From: a virus
Virus record (IMG/VR): IMGVR_UViG_3300027754_005796
Span: 1-64,000 of that record
Reading direction: 5' to 3' (one strand)
DNA: 64,000 nt
A program made the translations under genes and the position numbers. Below, one piece after another: positions 1-8,860 of this stretch (the first letter of the stretch is position 1; every line of letters starts with the position of its first letter). The notes beneath the pieces were generated by a model. That model was not told the DNA's origin. It did no database searches and saw nothing but the letters and a program-made list of their open reading frames with translations.

Positions 1-3000
1 CTTGAGCACCTTGATTGCCTTGATTACCTTGGAATCCTTGAGCCCCTTGATTGCCTTGGAATCCTTGAGCACCTTGATTCCCTTGGAATCCTTGAGCGCC
101 TTGATTCCCTTGGAATCCTTGAGCACCTTGATTGCCTTGGAATCCTTGAGCACCCTGATTACCTTGGAATCCTTGTGCACCTTGATTGCCTTGATTCCCT
201 TGGAATCCTTGAGCACCCTGATTGCCTTGGAATCCTTGAGCCCCTTGATTGCCTTGGAATCCTTGAGCACCTTGATTCCCTTGGAATCCTTGAGCACCCT
301 GATTGCCTTGGAATCCTTGAGCCCCTTGATTGCCTTGGAATCCTTGGAATCCTTGAGCACCCTGATTGCCTTGGAATCCTTGAGCACCCTGATTGCCTTG
401 GAATCCTTGTGCACCTTGATTGCCTTGATTCCCTTGGAATCCTTGAGCACCCTGATTGCCTTGGAATCCTTGAGCACCTTGATTCCCTTGGAATCCTTGA
501 GCACCTTGATTGCCTTGATTCCCTTGGAATCCTTGAGCCCCTTGATTGCCTTGGAATCCTTGAGCACCCTGATTCCCTTGGAATCCTTGAGCACCCTGAT
601 TGCCTTGGAATCCTTGAGCACCCTGATTCCCTTGGAATCCTTGAGCTCCTATGCCTGCAAAAGAACCTGCAATTCCTTGATTGCCTTGGAATCCTTGAGT
701 GCCCTGATTGCCTTGAGCTCCATCGCCCTGAGCTCCAACACCAGCAGCACCTTGAGCACCTTGATTGCCTTGAAATCCTTGGTTTCCTATACCTGCAAAA
801 GAACCTGCAATTCCTTGATTGCCTTGGAATCCTTGAGCACCCTGATTACCTTGGAATCCTTGAGCACCCTGATTGCCTTGGAATCCTTGGCCTTGATTTC
901 CTTGGAAACCTTGATTTCCTTGGAAACCTTGATTTCCTTGATTTCCTTGCAGACCTTGATTGCCTTGAAATCCTTGAAAACCTTGTAGACCTCTAAGTCC
1001 TTGATTTCCTTGATTGCCTTGAAAACCTTGGAGTCCCTGAAAGCCTCTGAATCCTTGATTACCCTGAAGTCCACGAGCTCCTTGCTCGCCAGTCACGCCT
1101 TGATTTCCTTGCTCTCCTAAATCTCCTTGTGCTCCTACTATGCCTTGCAATCCTTGATATCCCTGTTCCCCTTGGAATCCTTGATATCCCTGAGCTCCAT
1201 CTTCTCCTTGATAGCCTTGGTATCCTTGTTCGCCTTGATTTCCCTGTAATCCAAAACCTTGATATCCTTGTCTGCCCTGAAATCCTTGGAATCCCTGCGC
1301 TCCAAATCCGACTTCGCCTTGTGGGCCTTGAGCGCCAACACTTCCAACGCTACCTTGAGAACCTGTATTTCCAGTATTTCCTTGAGCTCCTTGAGCGCCT
1401 TGAGCTCCATTATTGCCTTGTGCGCCTGTTGCACCCTGAGCGCCTTGGGCTCCCTGAGCTCCATCTAGTCCTGCATCACCTTGCGCACCTTGAGCGCCGA
1501 TTACTCCTTGGTTGCCCTGAAAACCCTTCTCTCCCTGAAAACCTTGGGCTCCTCTAGCTCCAGTTAATCCCTGCAATCCTTGCCCGCCTTGATTTCCTTG
1601 ACTTCCCTGTGAGCCCTGCGCTCCCGTGTTTCCATCGCTACCTTGGACACCTGTACTTCCAACTTCACCTTGTGCTCCTGCCGTACCTTGTAATCCTTGA
1701 TAACCCTGAGCGCCTTGGGCACCTTGTGCGCCCTGAGCGCCTGCATCTCCTTGAGCCCCTTGAGCACCTTGAGACCCTTGAGCTCCAGCGCCGGTAGTGC
1801 CCTGAGCACCTTGAGCACCTTGAGCTCCCTGAGCCCCTAGTACACCTTGATTGCCTTGCAATCCTTGGTTTCCAAATTCACCTTGATTTCCTTGCAGACC
1901 AGTTCCTTGATTTCCCTGAAGACCTTGCAATCCTATATTTCCTTGTGGCCCAGCAAGACCCTGAAATCCTTGATATCCGGTATATCCTTGATTTCCTTGT
2001 TGTCCAGTTAAGCCCTGCAATCCAGTTGCACCATCGTTTCCTTGATAGCCACGAAAGCCTTGATTGCCTTGATTTCCTTGTCTGCCTTGATTGCCTTGAA
2101 ATCCTTGGTTTCCTATTCCTGCAAAAGAACCTGCAATTCCTTGATTTCCTTGAAAACCTTGATTGCCCTGATTGCCTTGGAATCCTTGATTTCCTATTCC
2201 TGCAAAAGATCCTGCAATTCCTTGATTTCCTTGAAAACCTTGTCTGCCTTGATTACCTTGGAATCCTTGTTCGCCTTGATTTCCTTGGAATCCTTGTCCT
2301 TGATTTCCTTGATTACCTTGTCTGCCTTGATTTCCTTGGTTTCCTATTCCTGCAAAAGAACCTGCAATTCCTTGATTTCCTTGTAATCCTTGATTGCCCT
2401 GATTGCCTTGGAATCCTTGATTTCCTATTCCTGCAAAAGATCCTGCAATTCCTTGATTTCCTTGGAATCCTTGTTCACCTTGATTTCCTTGGAATCCTTG
2501 ATTGCCTTGATTGCCTTGATTGCCTTGAAAACCTTGCTCACCTTGATTACCTTGAAAGCCTTGCTCGCCTTGATTTCCTTGAAATCCTTGATTTCCTATT
2601 CCTGCAAAAGAGCCTGCAATTCCTTGATTTCCTTGGAATCCTTGTTCGCCTTGATTTCCTTGATTTCCTTGGAATCCTTGTTCACCTTGGAATCCTTGGA
2701 AACCTTGTCTTCCTTGATTGCCTTGAAAACCTTGATTTCCTTGATTTCCTTGGAAACCTTGTCTTCCTTGATTGCCTTGAAAACCTTGATTTCCTTGATT
2801 GCCTTGAAAACCTTGATTTCCTATGCCTGCAAAAGAACCTGCAATTCCTTGATTTCCTTGGAATCCTTGATTGCCTTGTCTGCCTTGATTTCCTTGGAAA
2901 CCTTGTTCACCTTGATTTCCTTGGAAACCTTGTCTGCCTTGGAAACCTTGATTTCCTTGATTGCCTTGGAATCCTTGATTTCCTTGGAATCCTTGATTAC

Positions 3001-3724
3001 CTTGTCTGCCTTGATTGCCTTGGTTTCCTATGCCTGCAAAAGAACCTGCAATTCCTTGATTTCCTTGGAATCCTTGTTCGCCTTGATTTCCTTGATTGCC
3101 TTGGTTTCCTATACCTGCAAAAGAACCTGCAATTCCTTGATTTCCTTGGAATCCTTGTTCGCCTTGATTTCCTTGGAATCCTTGATTTCCTTGTCTTCCT
3201 TGATTGCCTTGATAACCACGAAAACCTTGATTTCCTTGGAAACCTTGTTCGCCTTGATTGCCTTGGAGTCCTTGGTTTCCTATGCCTGCAAAAGAACCTG
3301 CAATTCCTTGATTGCCTTGAAAACCTTGTTCGCCTTGATTTCCTTGATTGCCTTGTCTGCCTTGATTTCCTTGTAATCCTTGAAAACCTTGATTACCTTG
3401 GAATCCTTGTCTACCTTGATTGCCTTGGAATCCTTGTCTGCCTTGATTTCCTTGGAATCCTTGGCCTTGATTTCCCAAAATTCCCTGAAATCCCTGCTCA
3501 CCTTGATTGCCTTGATTGCCTTGATATCCAGAAGGGGAGCCTTGAACGCCTTGAGAACCTTGATTGCCTTGTTCTCCCTGCATGTTGTCCACGCCAATTT
3601 TTGCGGAAACAACGAAATCTCTCAGGTCTTGGGCTGTGATGCCCCCTGCGATATTGTCGGCAAAAGCGCACAGTAGTTCTTCTTCAGTTCTTGGTGTACC
3701 TTGCGCTCCACATGGATCAGCCAT
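1..3724 (-). CDS. Giant collagen-like (Gly-X-Y) fibre protein, partial
   Basis: The gene starts at ATG 3724 behind an AGGAAA ribosome site and stays open to the window edge, so at least 1,241 residues are visible and the C-terminus is missing. Residues 1-50 form a non-repetitive head (MADPCGAQGTPRTEEELL...). Everything after is Gly-X-Y triplets, mostly G-F-Q, G-N-Q, G-E-Q and G-A-Q, with almost no proline. About eleven copies of the interruption GIAGSFAGIG recur in the proximal half. The distal part (about 1130-1860) has more varied triplets such as GAQ, GVL and GYQ. Collagen-like repeats are known from phage tail fibres, where they form trimeric stalks. A fibre or capsid-fibre role is inferred. 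The many open frames on the plus strand here are its mirror image. Confidence 0.85.
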   Translation of the reverse strand, partial: MADPCGAQGTPRTEEELLCAFADNIAGGITAQDLRDFVVSAKIGVDNMQGEQGNQGSQGVQGSPSGYQGNQGNQGEQGFQGILGNQGQGFQGNQGRQGFQGNQGRQGFQGNQGFQGLQGNQGRQGNQGNQGEQGFQGNQGIAGSFAGIGNQGLQGNQGEQGFQGNQGFRGYQGNQGRQGNQGFQGNQGEQGFQGNQGIAGSFAGIGNQGNQGNQGEQGFQGNQGIAGSFAGIGNQGNQGRQGNQGFQGNQGFQGNQGNQGFQGRQGFQGNQGEQGFQGNQGRQGNQGFQGNQGIAGSFAGIGNQGFQGNQGNQGFQGNQGRQGFQGNQGNQGFQGNQGRQGFQGFQGEQGFQGNQGNQGEQGFQGNQGIAGSFAGIGNQGFQGNQGEQGFQGNQGEQGFQGNQGNQGNQGFQGNQGEQGFQGNQGIAGSFAGIGNQGFQGNQGNQGLQGNQGIAGSFAGIGNQGNQGRQGNQGNQGQGFQGNQGEQGFQGNQGRQGFQGNQGIAGSFAGIGNQGFQGNQGNQGFQGNQGIAGSFAGIGNQGFQGNQGRQGNQGNQGFRGYQGNDGATGLQGLTGQQGNQGYTGYQGFQGLAGPQGNIGLQGLQGNQGTGLQGNQGEFGNQGLQGNQGVLGAQGAQGAQGAQGTTGAGAQGSQGAQGAQGDAGAQGAQGAQGAQGYQGLQGTAGAQGEVGSTGVQGSDGNTGAQGSQGSQGNQGGQGLQGLTGARGAQGFQGEKGFQGNQGVIGAQGAQGDAGLDGAQGAQGAQGATGAQGNNGAQGAQGAQGNTGNTGSQGSVGSVGAQGPQGEVGFGAQGFQGFQGRQGYQGFGLQGNQGEQGYQGYQGEDGAQGYQGFQGEQGYQGLQGIVGAQGDLGEQGNQGVTGEQGARGLQGNQGFRGFQGLQGFQGNQGNQGLRGLQGFQGFQGNQGLQGNQGNQGFQGNQGFQGNQGQGFQGNQGAQGFQGNQGAQGFQGNQGIAGSFAGIGNQGFQGNQGAQGAAGVGAQGDGAQGNQGTQGFQGNQGIAGSFAGIGAQGFQGNQGAQGFQGNQGAQGFQGNQGAQGFQGNQGAQGFQGNQGNQGAQGFQGNQGAQGFQGNQGAQGFQGNQGNQGAQGFQGNQGAQGFQGNQGAQGFQGFQGNQGAQGFQGNQGAQGFQGNQGAQGFQGNQGAQGFQGNQGAQGFQGNQGNQGAQGFQGNQGAQGFQGNQGAQGFQGNQGAQGFQGNQGAQGFQGNQGAQGFQGNQGNQGAQ

Positions 3725-3737
3725 TTTTATTTCCTAA

Positions 3738-4106
3738 TTACCTAAAAGCGTTTTGATCAAAAGATGCAGAAAATTCCGTGCCTTGTCCATTTGCCAGATT
3801 TTCCTGAATGGTTCTACAAGCAATTGTTGCTAGTTCATATGAAACTGGATAACCCACCCAAGCTCCATCTGAAATGTTTCCAATACAAACAGATTGGTTG
3901 CTCTGGGTAGCACAACTGTAAAACCACTCTGCTTTGAAGCAACAATCTGCAAAAGGCGTTCTAAGTGGACAACTTGCAGATGTATTAACGATATTTGAGT
4001 CAGTTTTTTGGGCAGTCAAAGCCTTGCTCATTTGTATTTGACTGTTTCTAATAGCAATCATCGGAACAATTGATGTAGGATTTTTTGTTGGTCTTTGTCT
4101 TGCCAT
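3738..4106 (-). CDS. Hypothetical protein, possible fibre or structural partner
   Basis: The predicted protein has 122 residues and a good ribosome site (AAAGGAG, 5 nt before ATG 4106). I do not recognise a family. The N-terminus is basic (MARQRPTKNPTS). The middle holds several cysteines (SCPLRTPFADCCF, YSCATQSN, VCIGN) and a WVGYPVSYE stretch. It lies 13 nt upstream of the collagen-like gene on the same strand, so both are probably co-transcribed, and a structural or fibre-assembly role is a context guess only. Confidence 0.6.
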   Translation of the reverse strand: MARQRPTKNPTSIVPMIAIRNSQIQMSKALTAQKTDSNIVNTSASCPLRTPFADCCFKAEWFYSCATQSNQSVCIGNISDGAWVGYPVSYELATIACRTIQENLANGQGTEFSASFDQNAFR

Positions 4107-4122
4107 TTTACTCCTTTAATAA

Positions 4123-4404
4123 TTATTTCAGTTCAGGTCCTTGAGTTGCCATCTTTCTTATCAAGTCCGCTAGTGTTCCTTCGCCTGCTCGAACTTTTCC
4201 AATCACTTGTTCTTGAGCTTCATCGCTCAATTCCTTAAATTCTCCCAAACTGTTCAACATACTTATCAAGTTTTCTGGTTCCCAAGTATTGAGTGTTGCA
4301 GACAAACCTTCACTCCTATCTAAATTGAGTTTTCCAAGAACCAAATTCTTGTAAAACTCAAAGTCTTTTTCCTCATCTTCAAGCCAAATTTTGAAACTTA
4401 GCAT
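4123..4404 (-). CDS. Small hypothetical protein with capsid-targeting-like N-terminus
   Basis: This is a protein of about 93 residues starting MLSFKIWLEDEEKDFEF. An in-frame ATG at 4422 would add six residues. I prefer 4404 because GAGAAA precedes it and the F-x-x-W-L signature then lies at the extreme N-terminus, as in six other proteins of this window. The rest is acidic and probably helical (LSDEAQEQVIGKVRAGEG). It is the first gene of the minus operon leading to the collagen-like fibre and is transcribed divergently from 4450. The function is unknown. A virion or prohead protein is inferred from the leader and the late-type promoter. Confidence 0.55.
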   Translation of the reverse strand: MLSFKIWLEDEEKDFEFYKNLVLGKLNLDRSEGLSATLNTWEPENLISMLNSLGEFKELSDEAQEQVIGKVRAGEGTLADLIRKMATQGPELK

Positions 4405-4432
4405 ATATTTTCTCACATACATTAAAAGCCGT

Positions 4433-4444
4433 ATGATATATACA
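4433..4444. promoter_or_regulatory. Divergent TATATA late-type promoter element
   Basis: The 27-nt gap between the divergent starts at 4404/4422 and 4450 contains GATATATAC. Read on the plus strand, TATATA (4437-4442) ends 7 nt before the ATG at 4450, which has no ribosome site. This predicts a start of transcription at or next to the A of ATG. On the minus strand the same box lies upstream of the 4404 gene. The resemblance is to T4 late promoters (TATAAATA). Promoter activity is inferred. Confidence 0.4.
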
Positions 4445-4449
4445 TCTGT

Positions 4450-5262
4450 ATGAACAGATTGTCATTTAGTTATTGGCTTAAAAATGAAATGGCCAATTAC
4501 GGCTTTGGTGATACCACCAACCAGATAATGGGCGGAACCCAGTCAATGACCGGAGATAGCCTTTTTCAGCCTATCAATACATCTTTGATCATGAATGAAC
4601 TGGTCAAAATGCCAAATCTTGGAACTATTGAAGCAAATCAAATTTGGGATGATTGCATCCAATGGGGAACTGAACCCGGAGCTTTTAGCGCATCGATATC
4701 GCCTCTTGGCTCCATGAGAGTAGTCACCAGAAGGCTAACCAAGGACTTAGAAGGCACTCCAACTTGGATTTGCAAAGAAATTTATGGAATCAACGATTTT
4801 GACGACCAGCACAAAGAAAAACATATAGCTCATCGTGTATTTGATGAAATTGTAGAAATGAACAAAGAAAACCTTGATGCTCCTGTAAAAGAATACAACG
4901 ATATTGAAAAACTTGCTTGGAAGCTTTGGCACGCAACCAAAAAACAACATCCTTCATACATCATGTTTCCAACCACGCTCAGAAAACAGGATGAAAATTA
5001 TTACAAGTTAGTTTATGAATTCCGTGGACAGGGAGTTGGGACTCCCAACAACGGAAAAACTGGTCGTGCAGAACAATTCGATATAGATCTTGTCTATTAT
5101 CCAAAAAGAGGCTTAATTCGTTGTTTTGGATATGATATTGACAGCAGAATGAGGCAAAGAGATTGGTATGTATCGACTATGGAGTGGAATGAATTCTTTT
5201 CGCCCCACCAAGATGATACAAAAATAATTGAATCAATTATCAAGATTTTTTTGCAATATTAA
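4450..5262 (+). CDS. Hypothetical protein with capsid-targeting-like leader
   Basis: The predicted protein has 270 residues and starts MNRLSFSYWLKNEMANYG, with the recurring F-x-x-[FWY]-[LI] signature and a glutamate shortly after (WLKNE), comparable with T4 internal head proteins. No known domain is recognised in the remainder. There is no Shine-Dalgarno sequence. A TATATA box ends 7 nt before the ATG, suggesting a leaderless mRNA. The 3' end overlaps the convergent gene 5233-5979 by 30 nt. A head or internal virion protein is a reasonable but unproven guess. Confidence 0.6.
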   Translation: MNRLSFSYWLKNEMANYGFGDTTNQIMGGTQSMTGDSLFQPINTSLIMNELVKMPNLGTIEANQIWDDCIQWGTEPGAFSASISPLGSMRVVTRRLTKDLEGTPTWICKEIYGINDFDDQHKEKHIAHRVFDEIVEMNKENLDAPVKEYNDIEKLAWKLWHATKKQHPSYIMFPTTLRKQDENYYKLVYEFRGQGVGTPNNGKTGRAEQFDIDLVYYPKRGLIRCFGYDIDSRMRQRDWYVSTMEWNEFFSPHQDDTKIIESIIKIFLQY

Positions 5263-5979
5263 TCCTTCTTGCGGAAACAATTCCTGAAATTTCTTAAGAA
5301 CAAGATCGTTGATGCAAGGCTCATAGACCTTTACATCAAAATTGATTTTTTTATGATCTTCTTCTGTTAGCAATTTCTGAGCAAATGGCGAAATTGCTAA
5401 ATAATAAGGAGAAATTTTCTGTAGATTTATCCAGCGAAAAATATTTTTGTTAATGTGGCATTCTTGGATTTTTTCAAAAGTATAATCTCCACCAATTGTT
5501 TTTGCCAAAAACTCTTTGGTTTTTTCAATTCCTTCGAGCGCCTTCAAAATTGCCTGAGGAGATTTTTGTATCTCTTTATCAACCGGTCTTTTACAGATGA
5601 CATCGTATCTTCTCTTCCAAAGCTTCCATCGTTTCCAAGCTTTTTCACCAACCAAGCAGTTGGGATCAATAAGAGGAGTGGATTTTCCACTATTTATATG
5701 GCGCAAAACATCTAATTGTGCTTGAACATAAAGATGATATTCATCATTGGCAAGCACGCCTTGGGTTTCTCTAACCAATTTATAACAAATTTTAAATATT
5801 AAAGATTTTCTTGGATCGCCTTTGGCCATAGTGGCATGGCGATAATTTGGAAAAATCTTTCGGCTTTTGTCTAACCAAAGCAAATTGACTTTATAAGCCA
5901 TTGCTTCAAGCTCGTTCATTTCATATTCGATGATGGCATCGAGTCTCAAATCACCATCTCCATTTTTTCTTTTTGTCAT
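5233..5979 (-). CDS. Hypothetical protein
   Basis: The predicted protein has 248 residues with a GAGG ribosome site (TTGAGGTAGTATG). It starts MTKRKNGDGDLRLDAIIEYE, is rich in lysine and aromatic residues (KAWKRWKLWKRRYDVI), and has no signal peptide or membrane segment. I do not recognise a family. It is divergent from the glycosyltransferase at 6018 and convergent with 4450, so it is a single-gene transcription unit. Confidence 0.6.
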   Translation of the reverse strand: MTKRKNGDGDLRLDAIIEYEMNELEAMAYKVNLLWLDKSRKIFPNYRHATMAKGDPRKSLIFKICYKLVRETQGVLANDEYHLYVQAQLDVLRHINSGKSTPLIDPNCLVGEKAWKRWKLWKRRYDVICKRPVDKEIQKSPQAILKALEGIEKTKEFLAKTIGGDYTFEKIQECHINKNIFRWINLQKISPYYLAISPFAQKLLTEEDHKKINFDVKVYEPCINDLVLKKFQELFPQEGLILQKNLDN

Positions 5980-6017
5980 ACTACCTCAATTTAGATTTTC
6001 CACAAGAGCGCCATCAA

Positions 6018-6905
6018 ATGAAAATAGTTTTTTGTCCTTTGGTCAGCAAAGATTTGCCAAGAGCAATTCGTGCCTGCAATTCAATTCGCAATCAGATGCC
6101 AACACAGTATCTTGAGCAACATTTAGTACCAATTATCAATTCAAAAGATAACGAATTTATTGATCAATTTGCAGAATGGTGTGAAACAGAGCGCATTCCT
6201 TACAGAATAACAAGGTCCAAAGGCACTCCAAGCAGAGGCAAAAACGAAGTTCTGAAGTTTTTTAGAGAATCTGAATATGATGGGATGAGTATGTTTGATG
6301 GAGACGACCTATTTTACCCATCTGCTGCACGACAAATTGAAAGACACTTGCTGCACCACCCCGGTACAGATGTCTTGATCACTAAGCCAAGCGATCAAAT
6401 AAACAACTGTCCAGAAAATGGTATTCCATTATCAGAAAATATTTTTGCATGTGTTTGGGACAGCAACTTTTATCCTATGCCTTACAATTACGGACCCGGA
6501 ACAGCAGATATTTTCATAGCTGGTCAATCAGCTTGCAGGAATTTAGGTGGACATGTCTTTTATAGCAAAAAAGTTGCAAATTTGGTTCAATATGACGAAG
6601 ATCAGTTGTTGGGAGAAGATGCGTTAATTGAATATGAAATGTTAAAATTACATCAAGAAGCAAAAATTTGTTTCTGGTTGACTTTTGCTACAGATATTCA
6701 ATTTCTTGATAGGTCTTATAATGGAAATATACAATCTGAAAGAAATGAAACAGATGGATATTTTTATTTTCAAAGGCTTTTAGGAAAGGTTCCTAACATG
6801 ATAGATGTCAATAGAAGCGCCTTTCGTGAGTTGCCTGTGGAGTTTCCTCCAATTATTTTTACTATACAACAAAAAATTGAATGGATTAGAACACAACTGA
6901 TTTAA
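6018..6905 (+). CDS. GT-A-fold glycosyltransferase-like protein
   Basis: A protein of about 295 residues beginning MKIVFCPLVSKDLPRAIRAC, typical of GT-A glycosyltransferases (GT2-like beta strand then helix). MSMFDGDDLFYPSAA (about residue 93) carries a DxD-type metal and nucleotide-sugar motif. The ATG at 6018 is preferred over 5973 because homology-like sequence starts there and 5973 overlaps the divergent gene's start. No strong ribosome site is seen. Donor and acceptor are unknown. It is one of about fourteen sugar genes in the window. Confidence 0.6.
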   Translation: MKIVFCPLVSKDLPRAIRACNSIRNQMPTQYLEQHLVPIINSKDNEFIDQFAEWCETERIPYRITRSKGTPSRGKNEVLKFFRESEYDGMSMFDGDDLFYPSAARQIERHLLHHPGTDVLITKPSDQINNCPENGIPLSENIFACVWDSNFYPMPYNYGPGTADIFIAGQSACRNLGGHVFYSKKVANLVQYDEDQLLGEDALIEYEMLKLHQEAKICFWLTFATDIQFLDRSYNGNIQSERNETDGYFYFQRLLGKVPNMIDVNRSAFRELPVEFPPIIFTIQQKIEWIRTQLI

Positions 6906-6908
6906 GTC

Positions 6909-6936
6909 TTGACTTAGTGCAAAAATTATTTAAAAT
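6909..6936 (+). promoter_or_regulatory. Sigma70-type promoter of the large non-coding RNA
   Basis: TTGACT (6909-6914) and TAAAAT (6931-6936) are separated by 16 nt, predicting transcription from about 6943. The hexamers are identical to those of the tmRNA promoter (TTGACT, 17 nt, TAAAAT). It lies right after the stop of the preceding gene and no plus-strand reading frame follows for almost 600 nt. Confidence 0.6.
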
Positions 6937-6942
6937 CTAGTT

Positions 6943-7480
6943 ACTGTCGTTGGTAGGCTGGCTTGGTGTTTACAGGTCTTAAATGCCCTGTTCGTCGGCA
7001 AGTTACGCTGAAACTATTTAATAACTGAGATGAGCACTCGCTTGCTTCTTCGACTTTAAAAAGGTTTCGTACTACCTGATTAAAGTTGATGTAAAAACCT
7101 GTGGTGCCCCAAACTGGGTGAGTCTTTGTAGTTGTTGCGAAACAACGAATGCTGCTACGGGAAGCATTGTAAACCACAACAGAGAAGGTAAAGGCTGGGC
7201 GGCAAATTAGGCTGAATTTGCACAAGCAGACAGGGTGTGAACTGCCCAGATTTAGGACTCTGTAACCAAAGTACGCTGTATTGCGCAACTCATATGAGTT
7301 TGCATTGCAGGAGATTGATGTTTTGTAGAAGATTGATTAGGCTTAAACGCCAAAAAATTTGCTCTACTAAATTGATTTCTTCTAAAGGTATAAATTCTAT
7401 ATCTTTATAAATGCAAGAGCATCCTCGAGTCAGCCCCCCGGTGCAATATGGGATTGTAAAGCAGAATTTATAATTTTTTC
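6943..7480 (+). ncRNA. Large structured non-coding RNA, about 540 nt, family unknown
   Basis: This stretch has no credible gene; the two minus-strand frames across it have no ribosome sites or protein-like composition. It is bounded by a promoter (6909-6936) and a hairpin followed by T6 (7454-7479). Strong helices are visible: GTTGTT-GCGA-AACAAC, a GNRA-capped stem (7131-7146); AATGCT/AGCATT around 7148-7167; GCAAATT/AATTTGC around 7203-7221, enclosed by CTGGGC/GCCCAG; AACTC/GAGTT near 7287; TAGAAGA (7326-7332) with TCTTCTA (7378-7384); TAAAG/CTTTA (7383-7407); and long-range ACAGGT (6972-6977) with ACCTGT (7097-7102). It is not tmRNA (found at 50266) and lacks the RNase P GAAAGTCCGGGC core. 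Its size is close to the ROOL class of ornate phage RNAs, but I cannot confirm membership. Confidence 0.6.
7454..7479 (+). terminator. Intrinsic terminator of the large ncRNA
   Basis: TTGTAAA (7454-7460) pairs with TTTATAA (7467-7473), with one G-U pair and a 6-nt loop, and is followed directly by T6. It closes the transcription unit that starts near 6943 and precedes the polymerase gene by about 50 nt. The stem is A/T-rich, so efficiency may be modest. Confidence 0.45.
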
Positions 7481-7531
7481 TTGTTTCTTTTTGCCGTTGA
7501 CTTAATGGCAAAAAAATTTCAGACTTAAATT

Positions 7532-8860
7532 ATGGATACATCAAAACTTGCTGAAACTTTGTCTCAAGTAGATCAACGCCATGTCTACATGCGTTGTAAC
7601 CCTGAAATCTTTGACTTTACAGACAAAGACTCCGTCTATGAGTTGCAGTTTTTTACTCATGGTGGTATGAATTTTACTATAAATTTAACAGACGATAATA
7701 TTCCTATAGTTTTGAGTATGCTTCGTATATCTCTCTTTCATAAAGATTGCAAGGTTTTGGTTTGGAATTGGAAATCTTTTGCTAGTTTTGTTTTATTCAA
7801 AACTAAAAAAGTCTACACAGTTGATGCTGCAATCATAGACTTGAAAATCATCGAATCTTTTTCAGGCTTCAAGCTCAAAGCTCCTAACGGCTTGGTAGAT
7901 GCCCTCAATAGGCTCAAAAATCTCATTACAGGCGGTTTCTGGAAGGATGTTGAGTCAACCTACAAAGTTGTTCATTTCCCCCTAATGACGACAGTTTTGC
8001 CCCATCTGGAGACAACTGGCGTTTTGAGCATCGAGAGTAGCAACAAGGTTTATGGTTATTACGAGATTGATGGTCAAGAGAATGGTCGTCTCAAGTGTCA
8101 TGGTGCTTTCAAACACAGCTTTGTGCCTCATGCTTTGAAGGCTGACACAAAAGCTGATCTGAAGCCAAGGTCGCAAGATGAGTTGTTTATGAACTTTGAT
8201 TTTCGAGGCATGGAGGTTTTTGTTCTAGCGCATTTAAGCGGCGATGAGCTTCTGAAAGAAATGTGTAAAGAAGTTGATATTTATTCATCTTTGTATAGGG
8301 AGTTGATGAAAAAGGAAATTTCTACAAAAGATGACAGGGAATTGGCAAAAAAATTATTTTTGCCGGTTATATATGGACAGTCTGCCTACTCGCTTTCTCA
8401 GCGATGTGGGTTTGCAATAGATATTGCAGAAGCTGTAGTCGAGCGAATTTGTTCTTCGTTCAAGGTCGCAGTTTCTTATGTCGCCGGATTTGAAAATCAT
8501 GTCAAACAACATGGTTACGCTAAAGACCTCTTTGGCAAAAGGCGCAGCAATTTTGAATCTGGCAAAGAGTATCTTGCACGCAATTTTGCCGTGCAATCAC
8601 CTGCTGCCACGATTTGTTCTGAAAAACTGATAAACCTTTATTTTGCTTTGAAAGACAAGGCTAATATCGCTTATACTGTTCATGATGGTTATGTGGTGTA
8701 TGCCACAAAAGACAATTGGAAACAGATTTATCAGATCGGCATGGATATTTTGACATCCGAATCTGATATGTGCGCCGGATTACGGCTTAAAGTGGCTTGC
8801 CGTGCCGGTCGAAATCTCAATGACCTTAAGCCCCTTGGTCGCAAAGGAGAAAAATGTTAG
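7532..8860 (+). CDS. Family A DNA polymerase-like protein, short and divergent
   Basis: The protein has 442 residues. Motif A is FDFRGMEVFVLAHLSGD (about 224-240), retaining the metal-binding Asp and the steric-gate Glu. Motif B is RELAKKLFLPVIYG (about 270), with Arg and Lys of the O helix but Leu where E. coli Pol I has Phe762. Motif C is TVHDGYV (about 382), with Gly in place of the usual Glu after Asp. The N-terminal 180 residues may be a degenerate 3'-5' exonuclease domain, since no DxE motif is seen, and there is no 5' nuclease. It overlaps the next gene by 7 nt. With DnaE also encoded, it may be an accessory or repair polymerase. Confidence 0.75.
   Translation: MDTSKLAETLSQVDQRHVYMRCNPEIFDFTDKDSVYELQFFTHGGMNFTINLTDDNIPIVLSMLRISLFHKDCKVLVWNWKSFASFVLFKTKKVYTVDAAIIDLKIIESFSGFKLKAPNGLVDALNRLKNLITGGFWKDVESTYKVVHFPLMTTVLPHLETTGVLSIESSNKVYGYYEIDGQENGRLKCHGAFKHSFVPHALKADTKADLKPRSQDELFMNFDFRGMEVFVLAHLSGDELLKEMCKEVDIYSSLYRELMKKEISTKDDRELAKKLFLPVIYGQSAYSLSQRCGFAIDIAEAVVERICSSFKVAVSYVAGFENHVKQHGYAKDLFGKRRSNFESGKEYLARNFAVQSPAATICSEKLINLYFALKDKANIAYTVHDGYVVYATKDNWKQIYQIGMDILTSESDMCAGLRLKVACRAGRNLNDLKPLGRKGEKC

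Noticed and set aside
1-3600. Dense short repeats suggesting a CRISPR array
   Set aside because: The repeats have no unique spacers, keep the triplet frame and encode collagen-like sequence.
2-3676. Several long plus-strand reading frames rich in L, S, I and A repeats
   Set aside because: They are the mirror of the Gly-X-Y codons on the minus strand, which has a good start, ribosome site and one uninterrupted frame.
6941-7511. Two minus-strand frames (115 and 73 codons)
   Set aside because: No ribosome sites, odd composition, and they lie antisense to a promoter-terminator unit with many RNA helices.
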